Assembly: GCA_023957115.1 (NCBI GenBank)
Contig: JAMLHN010000018.1
Coordinates: 1 to 64,000 of the forward strand
Direction: 5' to 3'
Length of the DNA: 64,000 bases
From: Thermomicrobiales bacterium
GTDB taxonomy: Bacteria > Chloroflexota > Chloroflexia > Thermomicrobiales > UBA6265
Below, piece after piece: positions 1 through 9,943 of this stretch. Numbering within the stretch: position 1 is the first letter of the stretch; each line of letters starts with the position of its first letter. The notes beneath the pieces were generated by a model, which was not told the origin of the DNA, ran no database searches, and saw only the letters and a list, made by a program, of their open reading frames with translations. The translations under genes and the position numbers were made by a program.

Positions 1-17
1 TCTCGCACCCCCGGGAC

Positions 18-43
18 GCGCCGGATCGACATCGATCCGGCGC
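18..43. terminator. Hairpin terminator beyond metY
   Basis: A perfect 11-bp stem (18-28 with 33-43) has an ACAT loop. On the plus strand it is followed by a T-rich stretch (TTCTTGC). It lies just past the metY stop, so it may serve a plus-strand gene outside the window, or both directions. Confidence 0.5.
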
Positions 44-83
44 TTCTTGCATTCTCTGCGCGCTGCCTGCCGGGTGCCGCCTG

Positions 84-1443
<1,360 letters not shown>

Positions 1444-2697
1444 CTATCCGTGGCTGGCGGTCCGCGTCTCCGCAGCCTCCACCTGGTCAAGTGCGTCCGA
1501 GACAAACGGTCCGATCGATTCGGTCAACATCTCCCATTCCTTGAGAAAGGCGTCGTGACCATCGGGTGAATCGAGCTCGTAATAGGTCACATCTTTGCCG
1601 GCGGCTTCCACCTGATCGTGCAATTCGCGCACGCCTGCCGCCGGATAGAGCCAGTCGCTCCGAATACCGAGCAGCAGCATCGGCGCATCGATAGGATCGA
1701 GCCACTGTTCCGGCGTTCCATCCCGGTAGACGTCGTACAGATCCATGGCGCGGGTCAAATAGAGGTGGCTGTTGGCATCGAACCGACGCACCAGGGCGGC
1801 GCCGTGATAGTGGATATATCCCTCGACATCGAAGGTGCCACCGAGGGACGGATAGAGACTGGGCCGCGTTGCGGGCTTCCGGCTGAACCGGCCTCCCATA
1901 CTCTCCGTCGAATGGAATTGCGTCATCGCGATCATACGGGCGATGCTGAGTCCATCCGCCGGAAAAACGCCTTCACTTGCGTACTCACCGCCGCGCCAGT
2001 CCGGATCGGCCATGATGGCGCGCCGTCCCGCTTCGTTGAGGGCGATGGCCTGCGGTCCGAGCGCGGACGTCACCGCAACCGGCACCGACGCGCGCACCAG
2101 ATCGGCATGCCGGGTGGCCCATTCGAGCGCCTGGGCTCCGCCGATCGACCCACCGATGGCGATCAGACCAGTGATGCCAAACGATTCGATCAAACGACGC
2201 TGCACGGTGACCATGTCCCCAATGGTGATCAGCGGAAAGCGCATGGCATAGGGGCGGCCCGTAAGTGGATCGATCGAGGCTGGGCCGGTGGTTCCCTGAC
2301 ACCCACCCAGGATGTTCGAGCAGATCACGAACGAGCGCTCGGTATCGAGCGCTCGGCCGGGTCCGATCAGCGGCGCCCACCACCCACCGTCGCCGCCGGC
2401 CTGACTGTCGCCGGTCAGGGCGTGGAGGACGAGAATGGCGTTATCGCGCGTGTCGTTCAGCTTGCCCCACGTCCGATAGGCAACGGTGACCGCGGGCAGC
2501 GAGCCACCCAGCTCCAATTGCACCGGACCGGTGGAAAACCAGTGGAGCTCGCCATCGGCGGTATCCACGGTCACCCCGGGAGGCGGGACGAGATGGAGAT
2601 GCGCACCGCGCTCGGTATGGTCACCCACAAACGGAGTATCGACTGGTATGTAGATGGAACCGTCAAATCGTTGCTTCACGCGCATTGCCTGTTTCAA
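1444..2697 (-). CDS. metX: Homoserine O-acetyltransferase
   Basis: Acetylates homoserine from acetyl-CoA, the first committed step to methionine by direct sulfhydrylation. Alpha/beta hydrolase fold, about 417 residues. Visible motifs are LVLHALTGDSQ (oxyanion region), the nucleophile elbow GGSIGGAQALEW with catalytic Ser, and DSPDGHDAFL carrying the catalytic His. Family members usually have Met-Gly-Gly after the Ser; here it is Ile-Gly-Gly. The longest frame starts with TTG at 2697; an ATG at 2685 is an equal candidate, and neither has a strong ribosome site. It is followed 63 bp later by metY and preceded by a SAM-I riboswitch, so the pair is very probably one SAM-repressed operon. Confidence 0.93.
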   Translation of the reverse strand: MKQAMRVKQRFDGSIYIPVDTPFVGDHTERGAHLHLVPPPGVTVDTADGELHWFSTGPVQLELGGSLPAVTVAYRTWGKLNDTRDNAILVLHALTGDSQAGGDGGWWAPLIGPGRALDTERSFVICSNILGGCQGTTGPASIDPLTGRPYAMRFPLITIGDMVTVQRRLIESFGITGLIAIGGSIGGAQALEWATRHADLVRASVPVAVTSALGPQAIALNEAGRRAIMADPDWRGGEYASEGVFPADGLSIARMIAMTQFHSTESMGGRFSRKPATRPSLYPSLGGTFDVEGYIHYHGAALVRRFDANSHLYLTRAMDLYDVYRDGTPEQWLDPIDAPMLLLGIRSDWLYPAAGVRELHDQVEAAGKDVTYYELDSPDGHDAFLKEWEMLTESIGPFVSDALDQVEAAETRTASHG

Positions 2698-2722
2698 CGG
2701 CTCATTGGCCGGAATGGGTCAA

Positions 2723-2743
2723 CAAAAATCCCCTGCCGGGGAT
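2723..2743 (-). terminator. Riboswitch-controlled intrinsic terminator
   Basis: Read on the minus strand: stem ATCCCC/GGGGAT with a GGCA loop, followed directly by TTTTT. It lies between the SAM-I aptamer and the metX start, the expected position for the expression platform of a transcriptional OFF switch. Confidence 0.8.
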
Positions 2744-2771
2744 GACAAGGGGTGCGCGTATGCAGCGTTCC

Positions 2772-2874
2772 CTTATCTTGCGAGTTACCTCGCCGGAATT
2801 GGCACCTTGCCGCGCATTCGCGTGGCAGGCTGCCGGGCTTCACAGGGCCGTATCCCTCCACCTCTCCTGATAAG
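2772..2874 (-). promoter_or_regulatory. SAM-I riboswitch aptamer
   Basis: The minus strand matches the SAM-I (S-box) consensus closely. The P1 strands CTTATC (2869-2874) and GATAAG (2772-2777) close the element. Inside are AGAGGTGGAGGGA, GGCCCTGTGAAGCCCGGCA and AAGGTGCCAATTCC in the right order. SAM binding stabilises P1 and lets the downstream terminator form, so metX-metY should be shut off when SAM is plentiful. The sequence match is direct; the regulatory outcome is inferred from the family. Confidence 0.95.
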
Positions 2875-3178
2875 GATTGCTATTCAGTTGTTGAGTGAGA
2901 ATTTAGCGATTCCGCTTCGACGTGTCAAGGATGGTGAGTTAGGAGTTGGGATTTAGGAGTTAGGGTGTGTTCGAAACGGACTTCGGAGGCGGGAGGAGAC
3001 CGGCGAGACCAATGGTCAGGCGCGGTTCATGTCCATGCCGGCCCGTAGCGTCGCCGTAAATGGCGACGCCACGACACTTCCCGAAACGCAATTGCGAACC
3101 GTTTCGGAATCTGCCCGAAAGGGCCTCCCCGTCCGGGGGCTTCTACGTACGGAAGAATAGCCCCGTGCCCGATCCAGG
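2875..3178. repeat. Intergenic region with heptamer and dispersed repeats
   Basis: No gene is seen here. At 2936-2963 there is a heptamer-phased repeat built on GAGTTAG/GAGTTGG; its 19-mer at 2936-2954 recurs on the other strand at 59810-59828. At 2966-2988 is a copy of a GTGTTCGAAACGG motif also present near 29330 and 29430. At 3048-3069 is a hairpin (GCGTCGCC/GGCGACGC) whose surroundings to about 3122 resemble 37454-37527. Confidence 0.6.
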
Positions 3179-4841
3179 TCATTCCTCACTCCCAGATTCC
3201 GGCTCCCAGTTCCTCAGGGAGAGACGACCGTCACGCGTCGCGTAGATGCGGTCGAAGCCGACCCGGTCGAGGAAGGCGCGGTCATGCGAAACGACGATGA
3301 TCGCGCCATCGTACGTCTGGAGCGCCGTTTCCAGCTGCTCGATCGCGGGAAGGTCGAGGTGGCTGGTCGGCTCGTCGAACATCAGAAGATTGGCGCCCTC
3401 GGCGGTCATCCGGGCGAGCTCGAACCGGATACGCTCGCCCGCGCTCAGGTCTCGGAGCCGTTTGAAGACGGCATCCCCCGTGAAATGAAATTGAGCCAGC
3501 AGATTTCGCGCGTCGGTTGCGCTGCGGCCGTCACGGTTCTGGATCGCATCCAGCACGGTGGTCTCGACTACACCGCCCGACTGAAGCAGTTCCTGGTTCA
3601 GATAGCCGATGCGCAGGGCGGACGAGCGGTAGATCGACCCGTCCGCCGGTTCGAGCTCACCGACCAGCGTTCGCAGGAGCGACGTCTTTCCACTGCCATT
3701 CTCCCCGACGATGGCAATCCGATCGCCACCGCGGACGACCAGATCGACCGACCCGAGAATCGGCACACCATCCGGCGCGACCGCGACCTCCGCGGCGCTC
3801 AGGAGCGTGCGCCGGTCGCTCAACCCCGCCGAGACGAGGCCCTCCAGAAAGATCGGCTTGACGCTTTCCGGTCGTTCGAGATGCTCTTCGCTGGCCATTT
3901 CTCGCTCCAGCCGGTTCTTCTGGACTGTGGCGCGGCGCGCGATCCCTTTGGCGATCTTACGTTGGTGAAAGTTGATGGTTCCCTGTTCGATCGACCGGGC
4001 TTGCTGATCGAGCTTGCGTACGACCTCCTCGGTTCGGGCAATCGAATCCTGTTGATCCTGAAATGCCATCTGGTGCTGCCGGCGCTCGCGAGCTCGCGTT
4101 TCGGCATAGTCGGAGTAACTGCCGGCAAACGAGCGCAGACGATGCGTCCGCGGGTCGATCTCCAGGATGCGCGTCACCGTCGCATCGAGAAACCGCCGGT
4201 CATGCGACACGATGAGCATCGAAATCGACGAGCTGCGGACAAATGATTCGAGCCAATCGAGCGCGGGAAGATCGAGATAATTGGTCGGCTCGTCGAGCAG
4301 GATGAGCGTGGGCTCGGCGATCAACAATGAGCCGAGCATGACCCGGGTTTTCTGACCGCCGCTGAGCAGACCGAACCGTTGGTCGCTGGGGATCGACCCC
4401 AGCCCGAGTCCTTGCTGGACCGCCTCGATGCGCGCTTCGAGACCCCAGCCTCCGGCGGATTCGAACCGGTCGACCGCCTGTGCGTAGCGGTCGAGTATGG
4501 CGTCCTGCGGGTCTGGAGATCGCTCAACTCCGCCAGCGCGCGCGCTCCATCTCGGACCGAGCATCCGACCACGACCGCGATCCACGCGCCAGCATGTCGA
4601 AGACGGTTATCTGGTCGGCCGCCGCCAGAATCTGGGGAGATATCCGATCAAACCGCCACCGACCAGTTGCGCGGAACCGCGGGTCGGCCGAAGCTCGCCC
4701 GCAATGAGCTTCTGCAGGGTGGATTTGCCGGATCCATTGGCGCCGACGAGTCCAACTTTCTCGCCATCATGGATCGAAAATGTGACGTCCTCCAGAATTG
4801 AGGCCATCGATCTCATAGAAAAGGGAATTGACTGAAAGCAA
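3179..4841 (-). pseudogene. ABC-F family ATPase, frameshifted N-terminal part
   Basis: Soluble duplicated-ATPase protein of the ABC-F family (ribosome-associated translation factors or antibiotic-protection proteins). The first ATPase domain shows VGANGSGKST, signature LSGGQKTR and LLDEPTNYLDL; the second shows VGENGSGKTS, signature LSAGERIRF and MFDEPTSHLDL. The linker is rich in Arg/Gln/Glu as in the family. There is no membrane segment. The C-terminal 450 residues are intact, but about 4520-4810 contains at least four frame changes: one near the first strand (about 4800), one in a CCCC run near 4635, and two around 4510-4550. A plausible start is TTG at 4841. Total length would be near 550 residues. 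Which subfamily it belongs to cannot be told here. Confidence 0.8.
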
Positions 4842-5126
4842 AACGAGTTTCCCGGTCGGAAACACGTCGATCCAGATGAGTGGAAGCTGAATGGAATGAG
4901 GAGCGTACGGAATTCACAGGGGATTGAGGGTCGAATCGCGAGGCTCCATGACAGAGGCAGCTCACCATCAGGCATCGACCCGAATCCGCACAAAACGGCT
5001 GGGGGAAGAACGACGATGTGGAACTAATCCGTCAAAGGTGACCTCCTGCAGAACCTGGAAAGGATACTCCCAGATTTCCTTCAGGAGATGTCAAGCCAGA
5101 CATGCTTTCGAATCGGATGAAACGCG

Positions 5127-6677
5127 TTACAACCCGCCGCAAATGCGCGGACTAGCGCTTGCGGCCGCCGAATTCCCGCAAAGCTCACCGCCCTGGCGGC
5201 CAATCTCCCGTCCGATCTGAGTGGACGCCTGCTGAATGACCTCGTCAAAGGGATTCTTCGGTTTCCGTCGGCTGGAGCTGCTCTTCTTTTCCCTGGCAGC
5301 CTCCTTCTCAGCCTTCTCGCGCGCCTTCTCGGCTTCGGCCTGTGCTTGCTCGGCCGCTTCCTGCGATGCTCTGGCCGCGCGCTCCTCCTCGATTATTTCG
5401 GAAGCCGAACGATTGTCGACCGCCTGGGAGTATTTGGCGCCATAGGGGGAATTGGCAATAATCTGGGCTCGCTCAGCGTCGGTGATCGTGCCGACGCGGC
5501 TGCGCGGGGGAACGATCAGCCCACGCTCCACGATCCCGGGAGCACCCTTCTCCTCCAGGAATGAAAGCAACGCCTCACCAACCTGAAGCTCCGTCACCGC
5601 AGTTTCGACATCGATGTCCGGATTGGTGCGGAATGTTTCGGCAACGGCGCGGATCGCCTTCTGATCCCTCGGCGTGTAGGCGCGCAATGCATGCTCGACC
5701 CGGTTGCCAAGCTGACCCAGGATCACATCGGGCACGTCGATCGGCATTTGCGTGATGAAGAAGATGCCGACGCCCTTCGAGCGGATCAACCGAACGACCT
5801 GCTCGATCTTGTCGCGCAATGGTTTGGGTGTTTCGTCGAAGAGCAGATGCGCCTCATCGAAGAAAAAGACCAGGGACGGCTTTTCCGGATCGCCAACCTC
5901 GGGGAGTGATTCGAAGAGCTCCGACAAAAGCCAGAGCAGGAAGGTGGAATAGGCGATCGGCGACTGATAGAGGGTCGAGGCCGAAAGCACATTGATCTGT
6001 CCCAGACCGTCCGGCGTGGTGCGGACGAAATCGAACAAGTCGAGCGCCGGCTCACCGAAGAACTTGTCGACCCCCTGCTGTTCCATTGTCAACACGGCAC
6101 GCTGGATCGCCCCGATCGACTGGGGCGAGACGGTGCCATAGTCCGCAAGGAGCTCCTGGCGTCGCTCGGCCACCTCGCCCAGCAATGCACGGAGGTCCTT
6201 GAGGTCGATCAGCGGGTAGTGCTGCGCATCGGCCCAGGCGAAGACGATCTGCAGGACCCCGGTCTGCGTATCGTTGAGCTGCATCAACCGGGCCAGCAGA
6301 ACGGGTCCCAGCTCGGAGATCGTCGTTCGGACCTGGTGACCGTCTTCGCCGTAGACATCCCAAAAGACCACTGGGTATCCACGGGGGGTGTAGTCCGGGA
6401 TTGCCATCTCGGCAAGCCGCTGGTCGACCTTCTCATTGCCGCCGCCCGGTTGGGAGAGTCCGGCAAGATCGCCTTTCACATCGGCCACGAAGACCGGAGT
6501 GCCGATCTCGGAGAAGCGCTCGCACATAGATTGAATCGTGACGGTTTTGCCGGTACCGGTCGCGCCGCACACGATTCCGTGACGGTTGGCCATGCCAGGC
6601 AACAGCACGATGTCCTGGGCGTCCGATTTCGCTACGAGCAATGGTTCGACCACGCTATCTCCCTGACCATTCACCAA
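5127..6677 (-). CDS. HerA/YjgR-type P-loop ATPase (DUF853)
   Basis: A 516-residue cytosolic ATPase of the HerA-like helicase superfamily, DUF853/YjgR branch; the physiological role of this branch is poorly known. Walker A is GATGTGKT near residue 38, Walker B is LVFFFDEAH near 270, and an ITQMP sensor follows. An Ala/Glu/Lys-rich probable coiled coil occupies about residues 425-470. The encoded tail after IGREIGRQGGEL runs into Cys/Ser/Ala-rich sequence unlike the family. One base restored near 5180 would give a basic ending REFGGRKR with a stop at 5152, so a small indel near the 3' end is likely. Confidence 0.85.
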   Translation of the reverse strand: MVNGQGDSVVEPLLVAKSDAQDIVLLPGMANRHGIVCGATGTGKTVTIQSMCERFSEIGTPVFVADVKGDLAGLSQPGGGNEKVDQRLAEMAIPDYTPRGYPVVFWDVYGEDGHQVRTTISELGPVLLARLMQLNDTQTGVLQIVFAWADAQHYPLIDLKDLRALLGEVAERRQELLADYGTVSPQSIGAIQRAVLTMEQQGVDKFFGEPALDLFDFVRTTPDGLGQINVLSASTLYQSPIAYSTFLLWLLSELFESLPEVGDPEKPSLVFFFDEAHLLFDETPKPLRDKIEQVVRLIRSKGVGIFFITQMPIDVPDVILGQLGNRVEHALRAYTPRDQKAIRAVAETFRTNPDIDVETAVTELQVGEALLSFLEEKGAPGIVERGLIVPPRSRVGTITDAERAQIIANSPYGAKYSQAVDNRSASEIIEEERAARASQEAAEQAQAEAEKAREKAEKEAAREKKSSSSRRKPKNPFDEVIQQASTQIGREIGRQGGELCGNSAAASASPRICGGL

Positions 6678-6707
6678 CGCAATTCAGTGCAGCCAGTATG
6701 CGCGAAA

Positions 6708-7676
6708 CTAGCGTTCGTTCGCGAGGAGATCGAGCCAGTCGAGCTCGGCATTGCTGAGCGTCACATCGAGCGCGGCCACATTCTCTGCAAATTCGCCCGG
6801 AGAGCGGCTACCGCTGACTGCATAGACATCGCATTGCTGTTCGAGAATAAAGGCGAGCGCAATCTGCGCAACCGAGCACTCGCGTTCGGCCGCCAAAATC
6901 TCCGCCCGACACAGGCGCTCGAAGTTCTCCGGAGAACCGTAGATTTCGAGCATGAATGGATCGAGCCCGTCGACCGGTCCATCGCGCATCTCCGACCGGA
7001 CGAGTCCCGACCAAAACCCGTGCGCCAGACTCGACCAGGCGAAGATGGGCATGCGTGTTGTGCGATACCAGGCACGAGCGTCGGCGGCTCTGGGGCCGCT
7101 GATCGAAACCGTGCTCGGCCAGGGCGCGGTCACCTGATCGGCCAGACTGAAGTTCGGGCTACTGGCGACGAACGGCTGCATTCCCTGTTCACGCGCGTAT
7201 CGATTCGCTTCCTGTATGCGCTCGATTGACCAATTGGACGCGCCGATAGCGCCGATCTTTCCGGCCCCGATATGCGCGTCGAGGACACCGATCAGCTCTT
7301 CGACCGGGATATCCGGATTGTCGCGGTGGAGGAAATAGAGGTCGATTCGCTCGACGCCGAGTCTGGCGAGAGAATCGTGCAGATCGGCGGTGAGATCGAA
7401 TGGGGTCACACGCTGCCGATCTTGCGTGTGGTGACACCCTTTCGTGATGACCAGAACCCGATCGTGATTGCGCCTGGCCGCCATCCAGCGGCCGAGAATC
7501 CGCTCGGCATTGCCATCGAGATAACTCTGGGCAGTGTCGAAGGTCGTGCCGCCTTGCTCGACGATGGCATCCAGCAATGCGAATGAGGCGTCGATGTCAC
7601 CCGGATCGAGCATGGTCGTGCCCTGCACGATCCGCGCAATCGGTTTGTCGATCCCGGTGATCTGCCCGTATTTCAT
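6708..7676 (-). CDS. Aldo/keto reductase
   Basis: NAD(P)H-dependent oxidoreductase with a TIM-barrel fold, 322 residues from the ATG at 7676 (MKYGQITG). The AKR tetrad is visible: Asp in TFDTAQSY, Tyr in the same segment, Lys in VITKG and His in YFLHRDN. The C-terminal cofactor region contains YAVSGSRSP. The substrate cannot be predicted. It lies 31 bp upstream of the HerA-like ATPase, possibly in one transcript. Confidence 0.88.
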   Translation of the reverse strand: MKYGQITGIDKPIARIVQGTTMLDPGDIDASFALLDAIVEQGGTTFDTAQSYLDGNAERILGRWMAARRNHDRVLVITKGCHHTQDRQRVTPFDLTADLHDSLARLGVERIDLYFLHRDNPDIPVEELIGVLDAHIGAGKIGAIGASNWSIERIQEANRYAREQGMQPFVASSPNFSLADQVTAPWPSTVSISGPRAADARAWYRTTRMPIFAWSSLAHGFWSGLVRSEMRDGPVDGLDPFMLEIYGSPENFERLCRAEILAAERECSVAQIALAFILEQQCDVYAVSGSRSPGEFAENVAALDVTLSNAELDWLDLLANER

Positions 7677-7928
7677 GCGACCGCCTTCGCTCATTCACCA
7701 TCGTCTACGCTGACCGGCCGCTCGCAGATGCATGTCACCGCAGCATTCGACTGAACACAATACCAGCGAAGGCGAGCGCGCCGCGCACCATTCGGTTCCC
7801 GAAATCGGCACGAACGTACGGCTAACGAACGAAGCTGGCGTCCGGCTCGATGTCATTGTCGGACGGGTGGGTGGTCTCCGGTTTGAGATGAACGTACGTC
7901 GAGTTCGATCCCGATTTTGCAAAGGCTC

Positions 7929-7958
7929 TTGCGCGGATACCCGTTTAGGATGTATAAG
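7929..7958 (+). promoter_or_regulatory. Putative promoter for the argF T-box operon
   Basis: TTGCGC (7929-7934) and TATAAG (7953-7958) are separated by 18 bp, a plausible sigma-70 type promoter. It would give a leader of about 230 nt before the T-box. The remainder of 7677-8180 shows no convincing gene, only weak overlapping ORFs. Confidence 0.4.
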
Positions 7959-8194
7959 ATGATCTGGTCAGGCGCTCCATCTGCCCTGAGCTTTTTTTGT
8001 TTCCCTAGTCGAGGTCGTTTGCCTCGATTGCGGCTCCTGGAGGGTATCGCGATGAACACAATGCACCGCGTGGAGGGCCCTCCCCGCTCTCCGCTCCGGC
8101 GGCCAGAGCGTTAACGGAGACGTTTCAGGCCGCCAACATTTCGTAAACAACTCGCACGAATTCGTTGGTATCCTGCTGTCAGGATTCGTCCTGA

Positions 8195-8478
8195 CGATGC
8201 CCGTGAAGACGGGGACCAGTAGACAGTCGTCAGTCGCGAGCGACTCGGGGAGAGTGGAAGCCCGGGACCGATGGAACGCTGTCGAACGCGCCCCCGAACG
8301 GCCGGCCGAAGAAAGGGCGTTTGCCCAAGTAGGCTCGGGTGAGTGGCGCTCACGCCAGCAACAGCCAAGAGATGCATGGCGGTTCAGGCCATGCAAGAAG
8401 GGTGGTACCGCGAGCCTCGACGCTGCTCGCCCCTTCCGCTCGCTCGCTGCGAGCAACGCGCGTCTCGGAGTTTTCGAG
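8195..8478 (+). promoter_or_regulatory. T-box leader, specifier CGC (Arg)
   Basis: tRNA-sensing leader. Stem I has the specifier-loop signature AGTA (8218-8221) opposite GAA (8284-8286), followed by the specifier CGC (8287-8289, arginine) and a purine. The lower helix is GGGG with CCCC, and the upper helix is GACAG with CTGTC. The T-box sequence AGGGTGGTACCGCG lies at 8399-8412. Downstream, GACGC..TGCTCGC can pair with GCGAGCA..GCGTC before TTTT at 8471-8474, which would be the terminator. Uncharged tRNA-Arg should therefore turn on argF and the genes after it. The T-box core is certain; the codon assignment rests on hand folding. Confidence 0.9.
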
Positions 8479-8496
8479 AGCCGGAAGGGAGCCACC

Positions 8497-9591
8497 GTGG
8501 CCGATTCCACAGTTCCAGTCAATATGCGCGATCCTCACGGGAGCCGGGCGGCGGAGCATATCCGCACGCAGGCGAACCTTCAGGTGGTCGACCGTCTTGA
8601 CGATTTGCAAACCAAATCGCTGGGAGGTGGCGCCCCCGAGAAGCTGCGCACCTTCACGGTCAGCACCCGCCTGCGCGGCCGCAGCCTGGTGGAAGACACG
8701 GATCTGACCACCGATGAGATTCTGGATCTGCTTGACACGGCCTCCCGCCTGAAACGGATGCATCGCCAGGGCGAGGCGCACACCTACCTTCCAGGCAAGA
8801 CCCTGGGAATGGTCTTCCAGCATCCCAGCACGCGCACCCGCGTCTCGTTCGAGGCAGGAATGGCGCAATTGGGAGGAACCGCAATCTATCTGGGCGTCAA
8901 CGATCTGCAACTGCGCCGGGGCGAGACGGTTTCAGACACGGCCCAGGTACTCGGCCGGTATGTCGACGTTCTGGTTGCCCGGGTGAAGCTGCACAGCGAC
9001 ATCCAGGAGCTGGCCGCGAACGCTGGTATTCCGGTGATCAACGGGCTTTCCGACGAGTTCCATCCGACCCAGGCGCTGGCCGACCTGTTGACCCTGCAAG
9101 AGAACTTCGGTCGTCTCCAGGGACTGAAGGTGGCCTATGTCGGGGACGGCAACAATGTTGCCGTTTCCCTGATGCTGGCCGCCTCGGCGGTCGGGGTAAG
9201 CGTCCGGATGGCGAATCCGGAGGGATACACGCCGCCAGCCGATATCGTCACTCAGGCAACCTGGCTGGCCGCAGCCAGCGACGCAACCCTTGAGATGTAT
9301 CGCGATCCCCGGGAAGCCGTTCGCGGCGCGGACGCGGTCTATACCGATGTTCACGTCTCGATGGGCATGGAAGAAACCGCCGCGCGCGCGGTTGCGCTGG
9401 CTCCATACAAAGTGACCACCGAGCTCATGAGTCTGGCCGCCCCGAACGCGATCTTCATGCACGACCTGCCGATGCATCGCGATGAAGAAGTCGAGGCGGC
9501 GGTCGCCGACGGACCACAGTCCGTCATCTTCGATCAAGCCGAAAACCGGCTGCATGCACACAAGGCGCTGCTGTTGCAGATGCTGTGCTGA
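8497..9591 (+). CDS. argF: Ornithine carbamoyltransferase
   Basis: Makes citrulline from ornithine and carbamoyl phosphate. The start is the GTG at 8497 behind GGAAGGGAG, giving 364 residues with about 45 extra N-terminal residues compared with most family members. The carbamoyl-phosphate loop STRTRVSFE, the FHPTQALADLLT motif and VSMGMEE are present. The ornithine-binding motif, normally HCLP, reads HDLP (MHDLPMHR), so the usual Cys is Asp. The C-terminus FDQAENRLHAHKALL is typical. The arginine T-box upstream and lysW downstream support an arginine role. An alternative substrate (for example a modified ornithine) cannot be excluded because of the motif change. Confidence 0.9.
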   Translation: MADSTVPVNMRDPHGSRAAEHIRTQANLQVVDRLDDLQTKSLGGGAPEKLRTFTVSTRLRGRSLVEDTDLTTDEILDLLDTASRLKRMHRQGEAHTYLPGKTLGMVFQHPSTRTRVSFEAGMAQLGGTAIYLGVNDLQLRRGETVSDTAQVLGRYVDVLVARVKLHSDIQELAANAGIPVINGLSDEFHPTQALADLLTLQENFGRLQGLKVAYVGDGNNVAVSLMLAASAVGVSVRMANPEGYTPPADIVTQATWLAAASDATLEMYRDPREAVRGADAVYTDVHVSMGMEETAARAVALAPYKVTTELMSLAAPNAIFMHDLPMHRDEEVEAAVADGPQSVIFDQAENRLHAHKALLLQMLC

Positions 9592-9685
9592 GCCGCACAC
9601 GGAACACGCATCCAGCGAAACTGCGGACGGGGCGGTCTCGTCCGTAAATGGAAACGAAGAACTGAGGAAGGAAACGAGAAAACCA

Positions 9686-9847
9686 ATGGTCGAATGTCCT
9701 GAATGCGGAGCGGAGTTCGATGCCGGCGCAGTTGAAGTGGGCGAGATCATCGTCTGCCCCGATTGCGGCGTCGACCTGGAAGTACTGACGGTCGACCCGG
9801 TGACAGTCGGTCAGGCGCCCGAGGAAGGCGAAGACTGGGGCGAATAG
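9686..9847 (+). CDS. lysW: Amino-group carrier protein LysW
   Basis: A 53-residue acidic carrier. The alpha-amino group of 2-aminoadipate (lysine branch) or glutamate (arginine branch) is linked to its C-terminal glutamate, and intermediates stay attached until LysK releases the product. A zinc knuckle is formed by CPEC near residue 4 and CPDC near 24. The C-terminus is EDWGE, the exact attachment signature of the family. A purine-rich ribosome site (GAGGAAGGAAACGAG) precedes the ATG. The gene is 94 bp after argF and upstream of the degenerate LysX-like gene and lysK. Confidence 0.97.
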   Translation: MVECPECGAEFDAGAVEVGEIIVCPDCGVDLEVLTVDPVTVGQAPEEGEDWGE

Positions 9848-9943
9848 CGATAAGGGTCCGGAGTTCTGAGTCCGGAGTGTTTCTCCGGCACCCGGGCTCC
9901 GGACCAAGAGCGCGGCGAGATGGCAGGAAGATTGGACAGGGAA

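Noticed and set aside
8111-8377. Small minus-strand frame across the Arg T-box
   Set aside because: The sequence is explained by the structured leader RNA on the plus strand; the translation is Arg/Ser-rich and featureless.
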